DNA from: CAZIPZ01 sp964541075
GTDB lineage: Bacteria > Acidobacteriota > Terriglobia > 20CM-2-55-15
DNA length: 21,262 nucleotides
Assembly: GCA_964541075.1 (NCBI GenBank)
Contig: CAZIPZ010000048.1
Coordinates: 1 to 21,262, forward strand
Direction: 5' to 3'
Below are positions 8,216-14,910 of this stretch, piece after piece (within the stretch, counting starts at the first letter, position 1; each line of letters starts with the position of its first letter). The notes beneath the pieces are model-generated. The model saw only the letters and a program-made list of their open reading frames with translations, ran no database searches and had not been told where the DNA came from. Made by a program: the position numbers and the translations under genes.

Positions 8216-8869
8216 ATGAAGAGTCGCGAGGACTTCTACCAGCCAGGATTGCCCGCTACGCCTGGCGAGCACTATGGAGCTCTGGTTCGTTTCGCAAAAA
8301 AACATGCGGGATTGACGATTCTGGATCTTGGGTGCGGATTCGGCGCTTATTCCAAGGAGCTAATATCTTCTGGAAGAGAATGTATCGGTTGCGACATAAA
8401 CCTCAATCATTTGCAAAAAGCTGTTCGGTGCGGAGTGCCGGTGACGGCGGTGGATTCGGTGCTTCCGTTTGCCGATCGATCGTTTGAGACAGTCATCATA
8501 TTGGAAGTACTTGAGCACGTGGCGAATGTGAGGATGTTGCTTAGCGAGGCCTTTCGAATCGCCCGGAAGAACGTGCTGATTACGGTTCCGAATTCAGCAG
8601 AAATTGAAATCATGAAATCTAACGATGTCACGTATGCGCACATGCTTTCTTCCGACCACCTCCACTTTTTCGATTCTAATTCTCTGACCCTTCTGCTCAA
8701 GGAATATGCTGCTTCCGTTACTGTTGAGCCTTCGGATCCGATCTATCCATTTTGGTTCTCTGCTCGATCTGTCCCTTTCTACGCGCTGCGCTTGCTTTAC
8801 AAATTGAAGTTGTTCAAACCGCGTTTCTTTAGCCGTCTCTATGCTGTTGCGAGCGTTCGCCAAGATTAA
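8216..8869 (+). CDS. Class I SAM-dependent methyltransferase
   Basis: Small soluble methyltransferase, 217 aa from ATG 8216 (MKSREDFY). Motif I ILDLGCGFG is near residues 35-43, the acidic end of strand 2 (CDIN) near 59-62, the post-I region VDSVLPFADRSFETVI follows, and VLEHV and LITVPN mark later motifs. It resembles Methyltransf_11/UbiE-like proteins common in glycan clusters; the substrate is not readable. Other possible starts are ATG 8186, in the CATATG shared with the divergent gene, and GTG 8177. I prefer 8216 because it leaves some space between the divergent genes and because the MKSREDFY opening looks like a natural N-terminus. None of the starts has a clear ribosome binding site. 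The 3' end overlaps ispE by 29 nt in another frame, so the two are probably co-transcribed. The gene could belong functionally to the glycan locus while heading the housekeeping operon. Confidence 0.8.
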   Translation: MKSREDFYQPGLPATPGEHYGALVRFAKKHAGLTILDLGCGFGAYSKELISSGRECIGCDINLNHLQKAVRCGVPVTAVDSVLPFADRSFETVIILEVLEHVANVRMLLSEAFRIARKNVLITVPNSAEIEIMKSNDVTYAHMLSSDHLHFFDSNSLTLLLKEYAASVTVEPSDPIYPFWFSARSVPFYALRLLYKLKLFKPRFFSRLYAVASVRQD

Positions 8870-9713
8870 TCTCGACTTGCGAATCCTTGGACGCCGCGAC
8901 GATGGTTTCCACGAGATCCGCACAATCCTGCAAACAATCGACTGGGCGGACGAAATAGTCCTCGATCATGCGCCGTCATTCGTTTTTTCTGCGACATCAG
9001 GTCCGGAGGATGAAACAAATCTGGTCGTGCGTGCGGTTCGAGCCTTTGAACGGATGACCGGAACAAGCGCGAATGTCCACATTCGGTTAAGAAAGAATGT
9101 GCCTATCGGAAGAGGACTTGGAGGAGGCAGCGCGGACGCCGCTGTAACTTTGGTGGGATTACAGCGGCTGTTCAGGATGACGCTTCCCATTGAAGCTGTG
9201 CTTGTTGCATTGCGCGGACTTGGTTCAGACGTTCCTTTCTTTTCAGTGGGCGGCCGGGCTCTGGGAACCGGTCGCGGAGATCGCGTTGAAGCCTTGGCGG
9301 ATGGACTTGAATATTGGCTCGTTGTCGTGGATCCGGGTATTTCGATCCCTACGGCAGCGGCGTATTCGTGGTTGACGCCCAAAGCTAAATCCAATAGCAT
9401 TGAGGGTTTGTGCGCTGACCTAATCCCTGGCCAGGAGGAAGCGCGGGCCCGAAATCACTTCGAATCCGCCGTTTTCGAGCGTCATCCCGAACTGTTGGAA
9501 ATCAAGGATGACCTTTTGAGGTTGGGAGCTTTTCACGCGGCTCTTTCAGGCAGTGGATCGGCCATATTCGGTCAGTTTCGAAGTGAATCGGAAGCTGTGC
9601 GAAGTGCAGCCAAACTGGATTCCCAGTTCAGCATCAAGGTGACAAAACCATTGCCGCGTTCAGAGTATTTCCACAGAATGGTGGATGATCAAGTGGGACA
9701 GTTTGATCAGTGA
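8841..9713 (+). CDS. ispE: 4-diphosphocytidyl-2-C-methyl-D-erythritol kinase
   Basis: Cytosolic GHMP-family kinase of 290 aa, the usual length. It phosphorylates the 2-hydroxyl of CDP-methylerythritol in the MEP route to isopentenyl diphosphate. The N-terminal AKINLDLRILGRRDDGFHE motif contains the catalytic Lys. PIGRGLGGGSADAA at residues 88-101 is the ATP phosphate-binding loop. GSDVPFF carries the catalytic Asp, and LSGSGSAIFG near the C-terminus is GHMP motif 3. ATG 8841 gives the expected N-terminus and overlaps the upstream methyltransferase by 29 nt. A tRNA-Gln gene begins 7 nt after its stop. The substrates and products of IspD and IspF flank its reaction, and both are encoded about 8.5 kb downstream. 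Confidence 0.96.
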   Translation: MLLRAFAKINLDLRILGRRDDGFHEIRTILQTIDWADEIVLDHAPSFVFSATSGPEDETNLVVRAVRAFERMTGTSANVHIRLRKNVPIGRGLGGGSADAAVTLVGLQRLFRMTLPIEAVLVALRGLGSDVPFFSVGGRALGTGRGDRVEALADGLEYWLVVVDPGISIPTAAAYSWLTPKAKSNSIEGLCADLIPGQEEARARNHFESAVFERHPELLEIKDDLLRLGAFHAALSGSGSAIFGQFRSESEAVRSAAKLDSQFSIKVTKPLPRSEYFHRMVDDQVGQFDQ

Positions 9714-9720
9714 TTCTTAT

Positions 9721-9792
9721 TGGGGCGTGGCCAAGCGGTAAGGCACAGGTCTTTGGAACCTGCACTCGGAGGTTCGAATCCTCCCGCCCCAG
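9721..9792 (+). tRNA. tRNA-Gln (anticodon TTG)
   Basis: A 72-nt cloverleaf. Acceptor TGGGGCG (9721-9727) pairs with CGCCCCA (9785-9791), with discriminator G. Anticodon stem CAGGT/ACCTG holds loop CTTTGGA, giving anticodon TTG, which reads CAA/CAG. The T arm has GGTTCGAATC. CCA is not encoded. The gene lies 7 nt after ispE and 31 nt before prs on the same strand, so it is probably cut out of a polycistronic transcript. Confidence 0.96.
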
Positions 9793-9823
9793 TCAATTTA
9801 CATAGCGATAGGCAAGACTTACA

Positions 9824-10765
9824 GTGAGTAATGAACTGAAAATTTTCACGGGCACTGCGAACACAGCGCTCACGAACGAGATTTGTGAATATCTCGATTG
9901 CGAACTTGGCCAGTCCTCAGTTACGCGCTTCAGTGATGGCGAAATCTATTTTCAGATTCTCGAGAATGTGCGCGGCGCCGATGTTTTCATAGTCCAGCCT
10001 ACATGTCCGCCCGTTGATTCGAACCTGATCGAACTTTTTTTGATGATTGATGCGTTCAAGCGCGCCTCAGCGAAGCGAATAACGGCCGTTTTGCCTTACT
10101 TTGGCTATGCTCGACAGGATCGAAAAGACAAACCGCGCGTACCGATTTCGTCGAAGGTGGTTTCCGACCTCCTGGTCGCCGCCGGCACGGATCGTCTTCT
10201 GACGATGGATTTGCATGCGCCGCAGATCCAGGGCTTTTTCAGCATTCCTGTTGACCATCTCTTTTCCGCACCAGTTCTGGTTGAATACTTTCAGAAGCTC
10301 AATCTACCGAATCTGACGGTTGTTTCCCCGGATGCCGGAGGTGTTGAGCGGGCGAGAGCGTTCGCAAAACGGCTGAATGCCGAACTGGCAATGGTGAACA
10401 AACGCCGTCTGGAGGCGAATGTGGCCCAGGTCATGAATGTGATCGGCGATGTACGGGGCCAAACATGCCTTGTGGTAGACGACATTATCGACACTGCCGG
10501 AACGCTCGTTAAGACGGTCGAAGCCCTTTTGGAAGATGGCGCTACGAAAGTCTACAGCTGTTGCACTCATCCAGTCCTTTCAGGCCCGGCTGTAGAACGC
10601 ATTACGAATTCGAAGCTTGAAGAAGTTGTAGTTACAAACACTATTCCTCTGCACAGTGATGCAAGGAAATGTAAGAAGATTCGAACGCTCAGCGTCGGCA
10701 AACTCCTCGCTCAAGCGGTTCAGTCCATCCATGAAGAGACATCGGTGAGCGTTCTGTTCATTTAG
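9824..10765 (+). CDS. prs: Ribose-phosphate pyrophosphokinase (PRPP synthetase)
   Basis: Cytosolic enzyme that makes PRPP from ribose 5-phosphate and ATP for purine, pyrimidine, NAD, His and Trp synthesis. It has 313 aa, full length for class I. Visible motifs are the N-terminal SGTANTAL-type opening, FSDGEIYFQI, the flexible catalytic-loop region YFGYARQDRK, LTMDLHAPQIQGFF, and the PRPP-binding motif VVDDIIDTAGTL near residues 217-228. The start is GTG 9824 (MSNELKIF) with only a weak AGG-like element upstream. It follows tRNA-Gln and is 17 nt from rplY. The ispE/tRNA-Gln/prs/rplY/pth series is a common bacterial arrangement. Confidence 0.96.
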   Translation: MSNELKIFTGTANTALTNEICEYLDCELGQSSVTRFSDGEIYFQILENVRGADVFIVQPTCPPVDSNLIELFLMIDAFKRASAKRITAVLPYFGYARQDRKDKPRVPISSKVVSDLLVAAGTDRLLTMDLHAPQIQGFFSIPVDHLFSAPVLVEYFQKLNLPNLTVVSPDAGGVERARAFAKRLNAELAMVNKRRLEANVAQVMNVIGDVRGQTCLVVDDIIDTAGTLVKTVEALLEDGATKVYSCCTHPVLSGPAVERITNSKLEEVVVTNTIPLHSDARKCKKIRTLSVGKLLAQAVQSIHEETSVSVLFI

Positions 10766-10782
10766 AAGAAAGGGAAACGAAA

Positions 10783-11457
10783 ATGGCTGAAATTCTGATA
10801 AGCGCCAAGCACCGGCCGGGGCGAGGTAAGAACGCGGCGCGGCGGTTGCGGCGAGAAGGGTTGATCCCCGCGGTGGTTTACGGAGGCGAAGGTGAAAACG
10901 TAACCGTTGCAGTCGACCCGAAAGCTCTGAGCAGAGTGCTTCGCTCCGAAGCCGGCCGCAATGCAATTCTCAAGCTGGACATTTCGGAATCCGGCGCGAC
11001 CAATGCAATTTTGAAGGGCTGGCAGGTTGATCCGATCAGGGAGAACTTTCTTCACGCCGACTTCTATCGAATCGCTATGGACGTCGCAATCCGCGTCACA
11101 GTCCCTATCGCAGTTAAAGGTGAAGCTCGCGGTGTTAAGGTGGATGGAGGAATTCTCGAAGTGATTCTTCGAGAGATCGCGGTTGAATGTCTGCCGGGAG
11201 ATATCCCGGAGCGAATTGACGTCGAGGTTTCGGAACTTGGAATCAATCAAGCGGTTAGAGTTTCCGATTTGCCGGTTTCCGCCAAGGTCAAGATCACTCA
11301 GGATCCGGATCAAGTCGTCGTCCACGTCATTTCCGTGAAGGAAGAGGCCGTTGCTACGCCAGGCGCTGCGGCGCCGGTTGCCGAAGGCGAAGCCGCTGCT
11401 CCAGCCGAACCCGAGGTGATGAAGAAAGGCAAGAAAGAAGAAGAGCCTGCTGAATAG
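10783..11457 (+). CDS. rplY: Ribosomal protein bL25, long CTC/TL5 form
   Basis: Binds 5S rRNA in the large ribosomal subunit. At 224 aa it is the two-domain CTC/TL5 form rather than the short E. coli form. The N-terminal 5S-binding domain (about 1-92) contains AKHRPGRGKNAARRLRREG and IPAVVYGG. The second beta domain (about 93-185) contains VPIAVKGEARGVKVDGG. The last 35 residues are rich in Ala, Glu and Lys and probably disordered, which is common in this form. ATG 10783 follows a purine-rich AAAGGGAAA ribosome binding site. The gene is between prs and pth as in many genomes, including the B. subtilis prs-ctc-pth set. Confidence 0.94.
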   Translation: MAEILISAKHRPGRGKNAARRLRREGLIPAVVYGGEGENVTVAVDPKALSRVLRSEAGRNAILKLDISESGATNAILKGWQVDPIRENFLHADFYRIAMDVAIRVTVPIAVKGEARGVKVDGGILEVILREIAVECLPGDIPERIDVEVSELGINQAVRVSDLPVSAKVKITQDPDQVVVHVISVKEEAVATPGAAAPVAEGEAAAPAEPEVMKKGKKEEEPAE

Positions 11458-11496
11458 AACTGTTCGGTATTTCCGATACGGATTTAGGTTAACGTT

Positions 11497-12141
11497 GTGG
11501 AAGATCACCCGTTAGCGCCGGAATCTCAAATCCAAGATCGGACGTTCCCATGGTTGATCATAGGTTTGGGCAACCCTGGCGAAAAGTATTCCGAGACCTA
11601 TCACAATGTGGGATTCCGAGTTGTCAGGAAGCTGGAACGAACATTGGGTGTGCGGTTGAGGCAGCATTGTGGACGAGCACTGGTATCAGATCAGGCGCTA
11701 CTCGGAGGAGAAACCGTAGTCCTGGTCGAACCACAGACATATATGAACGCCAGTGGAGAGGTACTGAAGCCTTTGTTTGAGCGTTTTGGCAGCGCCCTGC
11801 AGGACATCATTGTTGTTTACGACGAACTGGCGCTTCCCATCGGAAAGATCAGGGTGCGGCAAAAAGGTTCGGCGGGTGGACATAATGGGATAAAATCACT
11901 CATTTCGTGCGCCGGCGACGATGAATTCATGCGTGTCCGCGTTGGCATTCTCCCAGATCGGGAAGTTGGCGATGTTCGAGACTTTGTACTTTCACGTGTC
12001 GCCAAATCCGATCGGCCATTATTAGAGCAAGCGGAAGACGTCGCGGTGAAAGCAGTTGAGAGCCTGCTTTCCAATGGGATTGAGAAAACCATGGCGGCTT
12101 ATAACGGTATGAATTTGAAAGAAGATTCAAAGGACAACTAG
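11497..12141 (+). CDS. pth: Peptidyl-tRNA hydrolase
   Basis: Recycles tRNA by cleaving the ester bond of peptidyl-tRNA released from stalled ribosomes; cytosolic monomer. Family motifs are complete: LIIGLGNPGEKY, the catalytic His in TYHNVGF, PQTYMNASGE, and DELALPIGKIRVRQKGSAGGHNGIKSL-type substrate-site segments. At 214 aa it is slightly long because about 18 residues precede the usual N-terminal strand. No in-frame ATG is available nearer, and the ATG at 11551 is out of frame, so GTG 11497 is the best start. Its TAG stop is followed directly by the rpsF ATG with no spacer, suggesting coupled translation. Confidence 0.95.
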   Translation: MEDHPLAPESQIQDRTFPWLIIGLGNPGEKYSETYHNVGFRVVRKLERTLGVRLRQHCGRALVSDQALLGGETVVLVEPQTYMNASGEVLKPLFERFGSALQDIIVVYDELALPIGKIRVRQKGSAGGHNGIKSLISCAGDDEFMRVRVGILPDREVGDVRDFVLSRVAKSDRPLLEQAEDVAVKAVESLLSNGIEKTMAAYNGMNLKEDSKDN

Positions 12142-12537
12142 ATGCGAAATTACGAAATCATGTTTATCGTCAACCCGAATACGACGGAAGACGAGATCGA
12201 CAAGATAAACAGCCAGATCGAAAATATCGTCACCTCGGCCGGCGGCGAGATTCAGAAGATAGAGAAGATGGGCAAAAGGCGCTTGGCATACGAGGTGCAG
12301 CGGTTTCGCGAAGGCTATTACGTTCTATTCGCGATCGGCGCCAATGGCGACATTGTCCGCGAATGCGAACGTCGTCTGCGAGTGATGGACGCAGTCATTA
12401 AATATCTGACGGTTCGAGTTGATGAAGAAACGAGACGATTTGAAAAGATACGCGCATATCGTGAAAAGCGTGCGGCGCGTCGCGGAGTAAACGCAGGCGC
12501 TGCGCCCAGCGAACAACCTGCAGAGGAGGCAATGTGA
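12142..12537 (+). CDS. rpsF: Ribosomal protein bS6
   Basis: Small-subunit protein that binds 16S rRNA as a heterodimer with bS18, encoded next. It has 131 aa. The conserved MRNYEIMFIVNP opening, the GKRRLAYEVQRFREGYYVLF core and the LTVRVDEETRRFEK end of the fold are clear. The last 25 or so residues form an Ala/Glu-rich tail of variable type. The start ATG abuts the pth stop. The stop overlaps the rpsR start in a TGATG arrangement. Confidence 0.96.
   Translation: MRNYEIMFIVNPNTTEDEIDKINSQIENIVTSAGGEIQKIEKMGKRRLAYEVQRFREGYYVLFAIGANGDIVRECERRLRVMDAVIKYLTVRVDEETRRFEKIRAYREKRAARRGVNAGAAPSEQPAEEAM
12524..12529 (+). promoter_or_regulatory. Strong Shine-Dalgarno that fixes the rpsR start
   Basis: AGGAGG lies 7 nt before ATG 12537, within the last codons of rpsF. 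Spacing to the alternative GTG at 12534 is only 4 nt, so ATG 12537 is favoured. Confidence 0.7.
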
Positions 12538-12791
12538 TGAAGGCGCCTCGAGATAAGCGCGCACCCGGCCAAAAGCAATACTATCGCCGGAAAAAGGTTT
12601 GTAAGTTCTGCGTCGAACGCATTGACGTCATCAACTACAAGGACGTCAAACTGCTCTCTCAATTCGTTCCGGAGCGAGCCAAGGTTATGCCCCGACGAAT
12701 TTCGGGTGTCTGTTCGCAGCATCAACGACAATTGAACGACGCGATCAAGAAGGCCCGCAACATCGCGTTGCTGCCTTTTGCTACGGATTAG
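12537..12791 (+). CDS. rpsR: Ribosomal protein bS18, zinc-ribbon (C+) form
   Basis: Small-subunit protein, partner of bS6 on the platform of the 30S subunit. From ATG 12537 it has 84 aa. The core IDVINYKDVKLLSQFV and the basic helix RQLNDAIKKARNIALLPF are typical. A CKFC pair near residue 22-25 and a later CSQH look like four zinc ligands, the C+ version of S18; many bacteria carry a form lacking these. The ribosome binding site is discussed in its own entry. The rpsF-rpsR order lacks the ssb gene that often sits between them. Confidence 0.96.
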   Translation: MKAPRDKRAPGQKQYYRRKKVCKFCVERIDVINYKDVKLLSQFVPERAKVMPRRISGVCSQHQRQLNDAIKKARNIALLPFATD

Positions 12792-12801
12792 GAGAACCAT
12801 A

Positions 12802-13254
12802 ATGGAAGTCATCCTACGCGAAACGATTGACAATGTCGGCCGCGCCGGCCAGACGGTGAAAGTGGCGGACGGATACGCCCGGAACTATCTCTTGCCCAAA
12901 AAGCTTGCATATCTTGCTACGCCAGGAAATGTGAAGGTCATTGAATTCGAGCGTCAGGCTCTTTTGAAGAAGGAAACCAAGCAAAAGGACGACGCTGAGA
13001 AACTTAAGGAGATGCTCGAGAAGGTGGAGATCTTGATTCGTCGTAAAGTCGGCGAACAGGATGCACTGTATGGGTCTGTCACGAACGCCGACGTGGCTGA
13101 GGAGCTTGAGAAAAAAGGGTACGAAATCGAAAAGCGCAAGATCCACATGGACGACCACATCAAATCGATCGGCGAGTTTTCCATCCCCATCCGACTATTC
13201 AAAGAAGTGACTGCTCATATCAAACTGAAGGTCGAAGCGGAACCCGAACAGTAA
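12802..13254 (+). CDS. rplI: Ribosomal protein bL9
   Basis: Large-subunit protein that binds 23S rRNA near the L1 stalk and helps keep the reading frame. It has 150 aa, standard length. The N-terminal domain contains VGRAGQTVKVADGYARNYLLPKKLA-type sequence with the GYARNYL signature. The long connecting helix (about 40-75) is rich in Lys and Glu, and the C-terminal domain contains LYGSVTNADVAEELE. ATG 12802 has GGAG 7 nt upstream; an in-frame TTG at 12778 would run back into rpsR and is rejected. A hairpin follows the stop. Confidence 0.96.
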   Translation: MEVILRETIDNVGRAGQTVKVADGYARNYLLPKKLAYLATPGNVKVIEFERQALLKKETKQKDDAEKLKEMLEKVEILIRRKVGEQDALYGSVTNADVAEELEKKGYEIEKRKIHMDDHIKSIGEFSIPIRLFKEVTAHIKLKVEAEPEQ

Positions 13255-13260
13255 AGACTT

Positions 13261-13286
13261 GGCCAGAGGTTTAGAGAACTCTGGCC
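13261..13286 (+). terminator. Hairpin after rplI, possible terminator
   Basis: GGCCAGAG (13261-13268) pairs perfectly with CTCTGGCC (13279-13286) around a 10-nt loop, 6 nt after the rplI stop. The downstream stretch has only CCTTT, not a strong T run, so termination may be partial. The rest of the 211-nt gap to dnaB (13287-13465) shows no convincing promoter or other feature to me. Confidence 0.5.
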
Positions 13287-13465
13287 TCACCTTTACGGAC
13301 GCGGTTTCCAGACGGTATCTCCATTCAACCCCCGCAGAAACAAGCCTCGGCGCCGTCAAGTTGAAATTTCACCTCGTAACCCAAGAACCAGCAATGAGAA
13401 AACCGCACGGAGCGGAGGGCGCGCAGAAACAGTGTTAATGTACGCCTTCGCGGAAACAACTTTCT

Positions 13466-14803
13466 ATGTCTCGTCAATCGCTCGAACGCACTCTTCCACA
13501 CAACACCGACGCTGAAAAATCCGTTCTGGGCGCAATTCTTGTAAACAACGAATATTATTATCGCGTCGTCGAAACCATACGGCCTGAGGACTTCTACCTC
13601 GATGCTCATCGGGTGATTTTTCGTCAGATGGTCGACCTGGTTGACCGTTCAAAGGCCGTTGACCTGATCACGCTTCAAGAGGAGCTTGTACGGGCGTCTC
13701 AGTTGGAAGGCGCCGGCGGCATTTCCTACCTTGCGAGTCTGCTCGATGGCATTCCTCACCTGGTCAACGTCGAGCACTACATCGAGATCATCCGTGAAAA
13801 ATCGCTCATGCGGCAACTGATCAACTCCGCAAACAAGATCATGGCGGAATGCTTTGACCAGGCGGAGCCGGCCGAGGAGATTCTGGACCGCGCCGAGCAG
13901 TCGCTTTTCAATCTTTCCGAAAAGCGCATCAAAGTGGGATTTGTGTCGGTAAAGGAGCTGGAACTACCGACGACTCGTCTTATCGAGAAGCTGTACACCG
14001 AGAGGGAGATGATCACCGGTGTGGCGACCGGATTCAAAGACCTCGACAGGATGACTTCGGGGCTTCAATCATCAGATCTGATCATCATTGCCGCCCGCCC
14101 ATCGATGGGTAAGACCGCTCTATGTTTGAATATTGCACAACACGTTTCGTTGCATAAAAACCTTCCCGTCGGAATGTTCAGTCTTGAAATGTCGAAGGAA
14201 CAGCTTTTGATGCGCATGCTGTGCGCCGAAGCCAGAGTTGATGCTCATAAGGTGCGCACCGGGTACCTGGGAAAAGAGGACTTCCGGAAGCTGATTGATT
14301 CTCTGGGCCGAACCGCTGAAGCCCCCATGTTTATAGATGACTCCTCGACCCTGACCGTCATGGAAATGCGGGCCAAATGTCGCCGCCTGAAGGCTGAACG
14401 AGGTCTAGCCTTGATTATTGTCGACTATTTGCAACTTATGTCGGGTTATGCACGTTCGGAAAACCGTACGCAGGAAATCTCCGGAATATCGCGTGGACTC
14501 AAATCCCTGGCGAAAGAACTCGGCGTTCCTGTCATTGCTCTGTCCCAATTGAGTCGTGCGCCGGAGCAACGTCAAGGTGACCACAAACCTCAACTTTCAG
14601 ATTTGCGCGAGTCGGGTTCCATAGAGCAGGATGCCGATTTGGTCATGTTTATTTTCCGCGAGGAGGTTTACAGGCCATCGGAGGAAAACGCAGGCCTGGC
14701 CGAACTCCTCATCGCCAAACAGCGAAATGGACCGACCGGCGTTGTGAAACTTGCCTTCCTCCGCGAATTCACCCGTTTCGAGAATCTTCTGGACGTCCAG
14801 TAG
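13466..14803 (+). CDS. dnaB: Replicative DNA helicase DnaB
   Basis: Hexameric helicase that unwinds DNA at the replication fork and recruits primase. It has 445 aa, usual length and without an intein. The N-terminal primase-interacting domain (about 1-110) has LPHNTDAEKSVLGAIL and a RPEDFYLDAHRVIF segment. The linker region leads to the RecA-like domain: ATGFKDLDRMTSGLQ, Walker A ARPSMGKTA with K216, FSLEMSKEQL, Walker B LIIVDYLQLM, and the C-terminal DLRESGSIEQDADLVMFI motif with the KQRNGPTG finger-like stretch. ATG 13466 is the natural start. The rplI-dnaB neighbourhood is conserved in many bacteria. Confidence 0.97.
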   Translation: MSRQSLERTLPHNTDAEKSVLGAILVNNEYYYRVVETIRPEDFYLDAHRVIFRQMVDLVDRSKAVDLITLQEELVRASQLEGAGGISYLASLLDGIPHLVNVEHYIEIIREKSLMRQLINSANKIMAECFDQAEPAEEILDRAEQSLFNLSEKRIKVGFVSVKELELPTTRLIEKLYTEREMITGVATGFKDLDRMTSGLQSSDLIIIAARPSMGKTALCLNIAQHVSLHKNLPVGMFSLEMSKEQLLMRMLCAEARVDAHKVRTGYLGKEDFRKLIDSLGRTAEAPMFIDDSSTLTVMEMRAKCRRLKAERGLALIIVDYLQLMSGYARSENRTQEISGISRGLKSLAKELGVPVIALSQLSRAPEQRQGDHKPQLSDLRESGSIEQDADLVMFIFREEVYRPSEENAGLAELLIAKQRNGPTGVVKLAFLREFTRFENLLDVQ

Positions 14804-14910
14804 CGCCCGAATATTTCAACAATAGCGCGAGAATATTCCAAAACCGGGACCGTCGTTGTCTCACGCCGTCGTACATTGGGAATTGGAGCCCGGATCGGCG
14901 GGCTTTTCAC

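Noticed and set aside
8186..8305. Extended N-terminus of the GT-C gene starting at ATG 8305
   Set aside because: The extra 40 residues run through the methyltransferase gene on the other strand and do not resemble the opening of a GT-C protein. ATG 8185 directly precedes the first membrane helix.
10762..11508. Minus-strand ORF of 248 codons opposite rplY
   Set aside because: It mirrors the whole rplY gene, which has clear family motifs and a ribosome binding site. The antisense protein has low-complexity composition and no recognisable domain.
12778..12801. Upstream TTG start for rplI
   Set aside because: It overlaps rpsR and adds residues before the canonical MEVILRE start, which has GGAG at the right distance.
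12318..12833. Minus-strand ORF of 171 codons opposite rpsF/rpsR
   Set aside because: Antisense to two ribosomal protein genes; no domain and no ribosome binding site context.
13361..13366. TTGAAA upstream of dnaB as a promoter -35
   Set aside because: No acceptable -10 lies 16-18 nt downstream.
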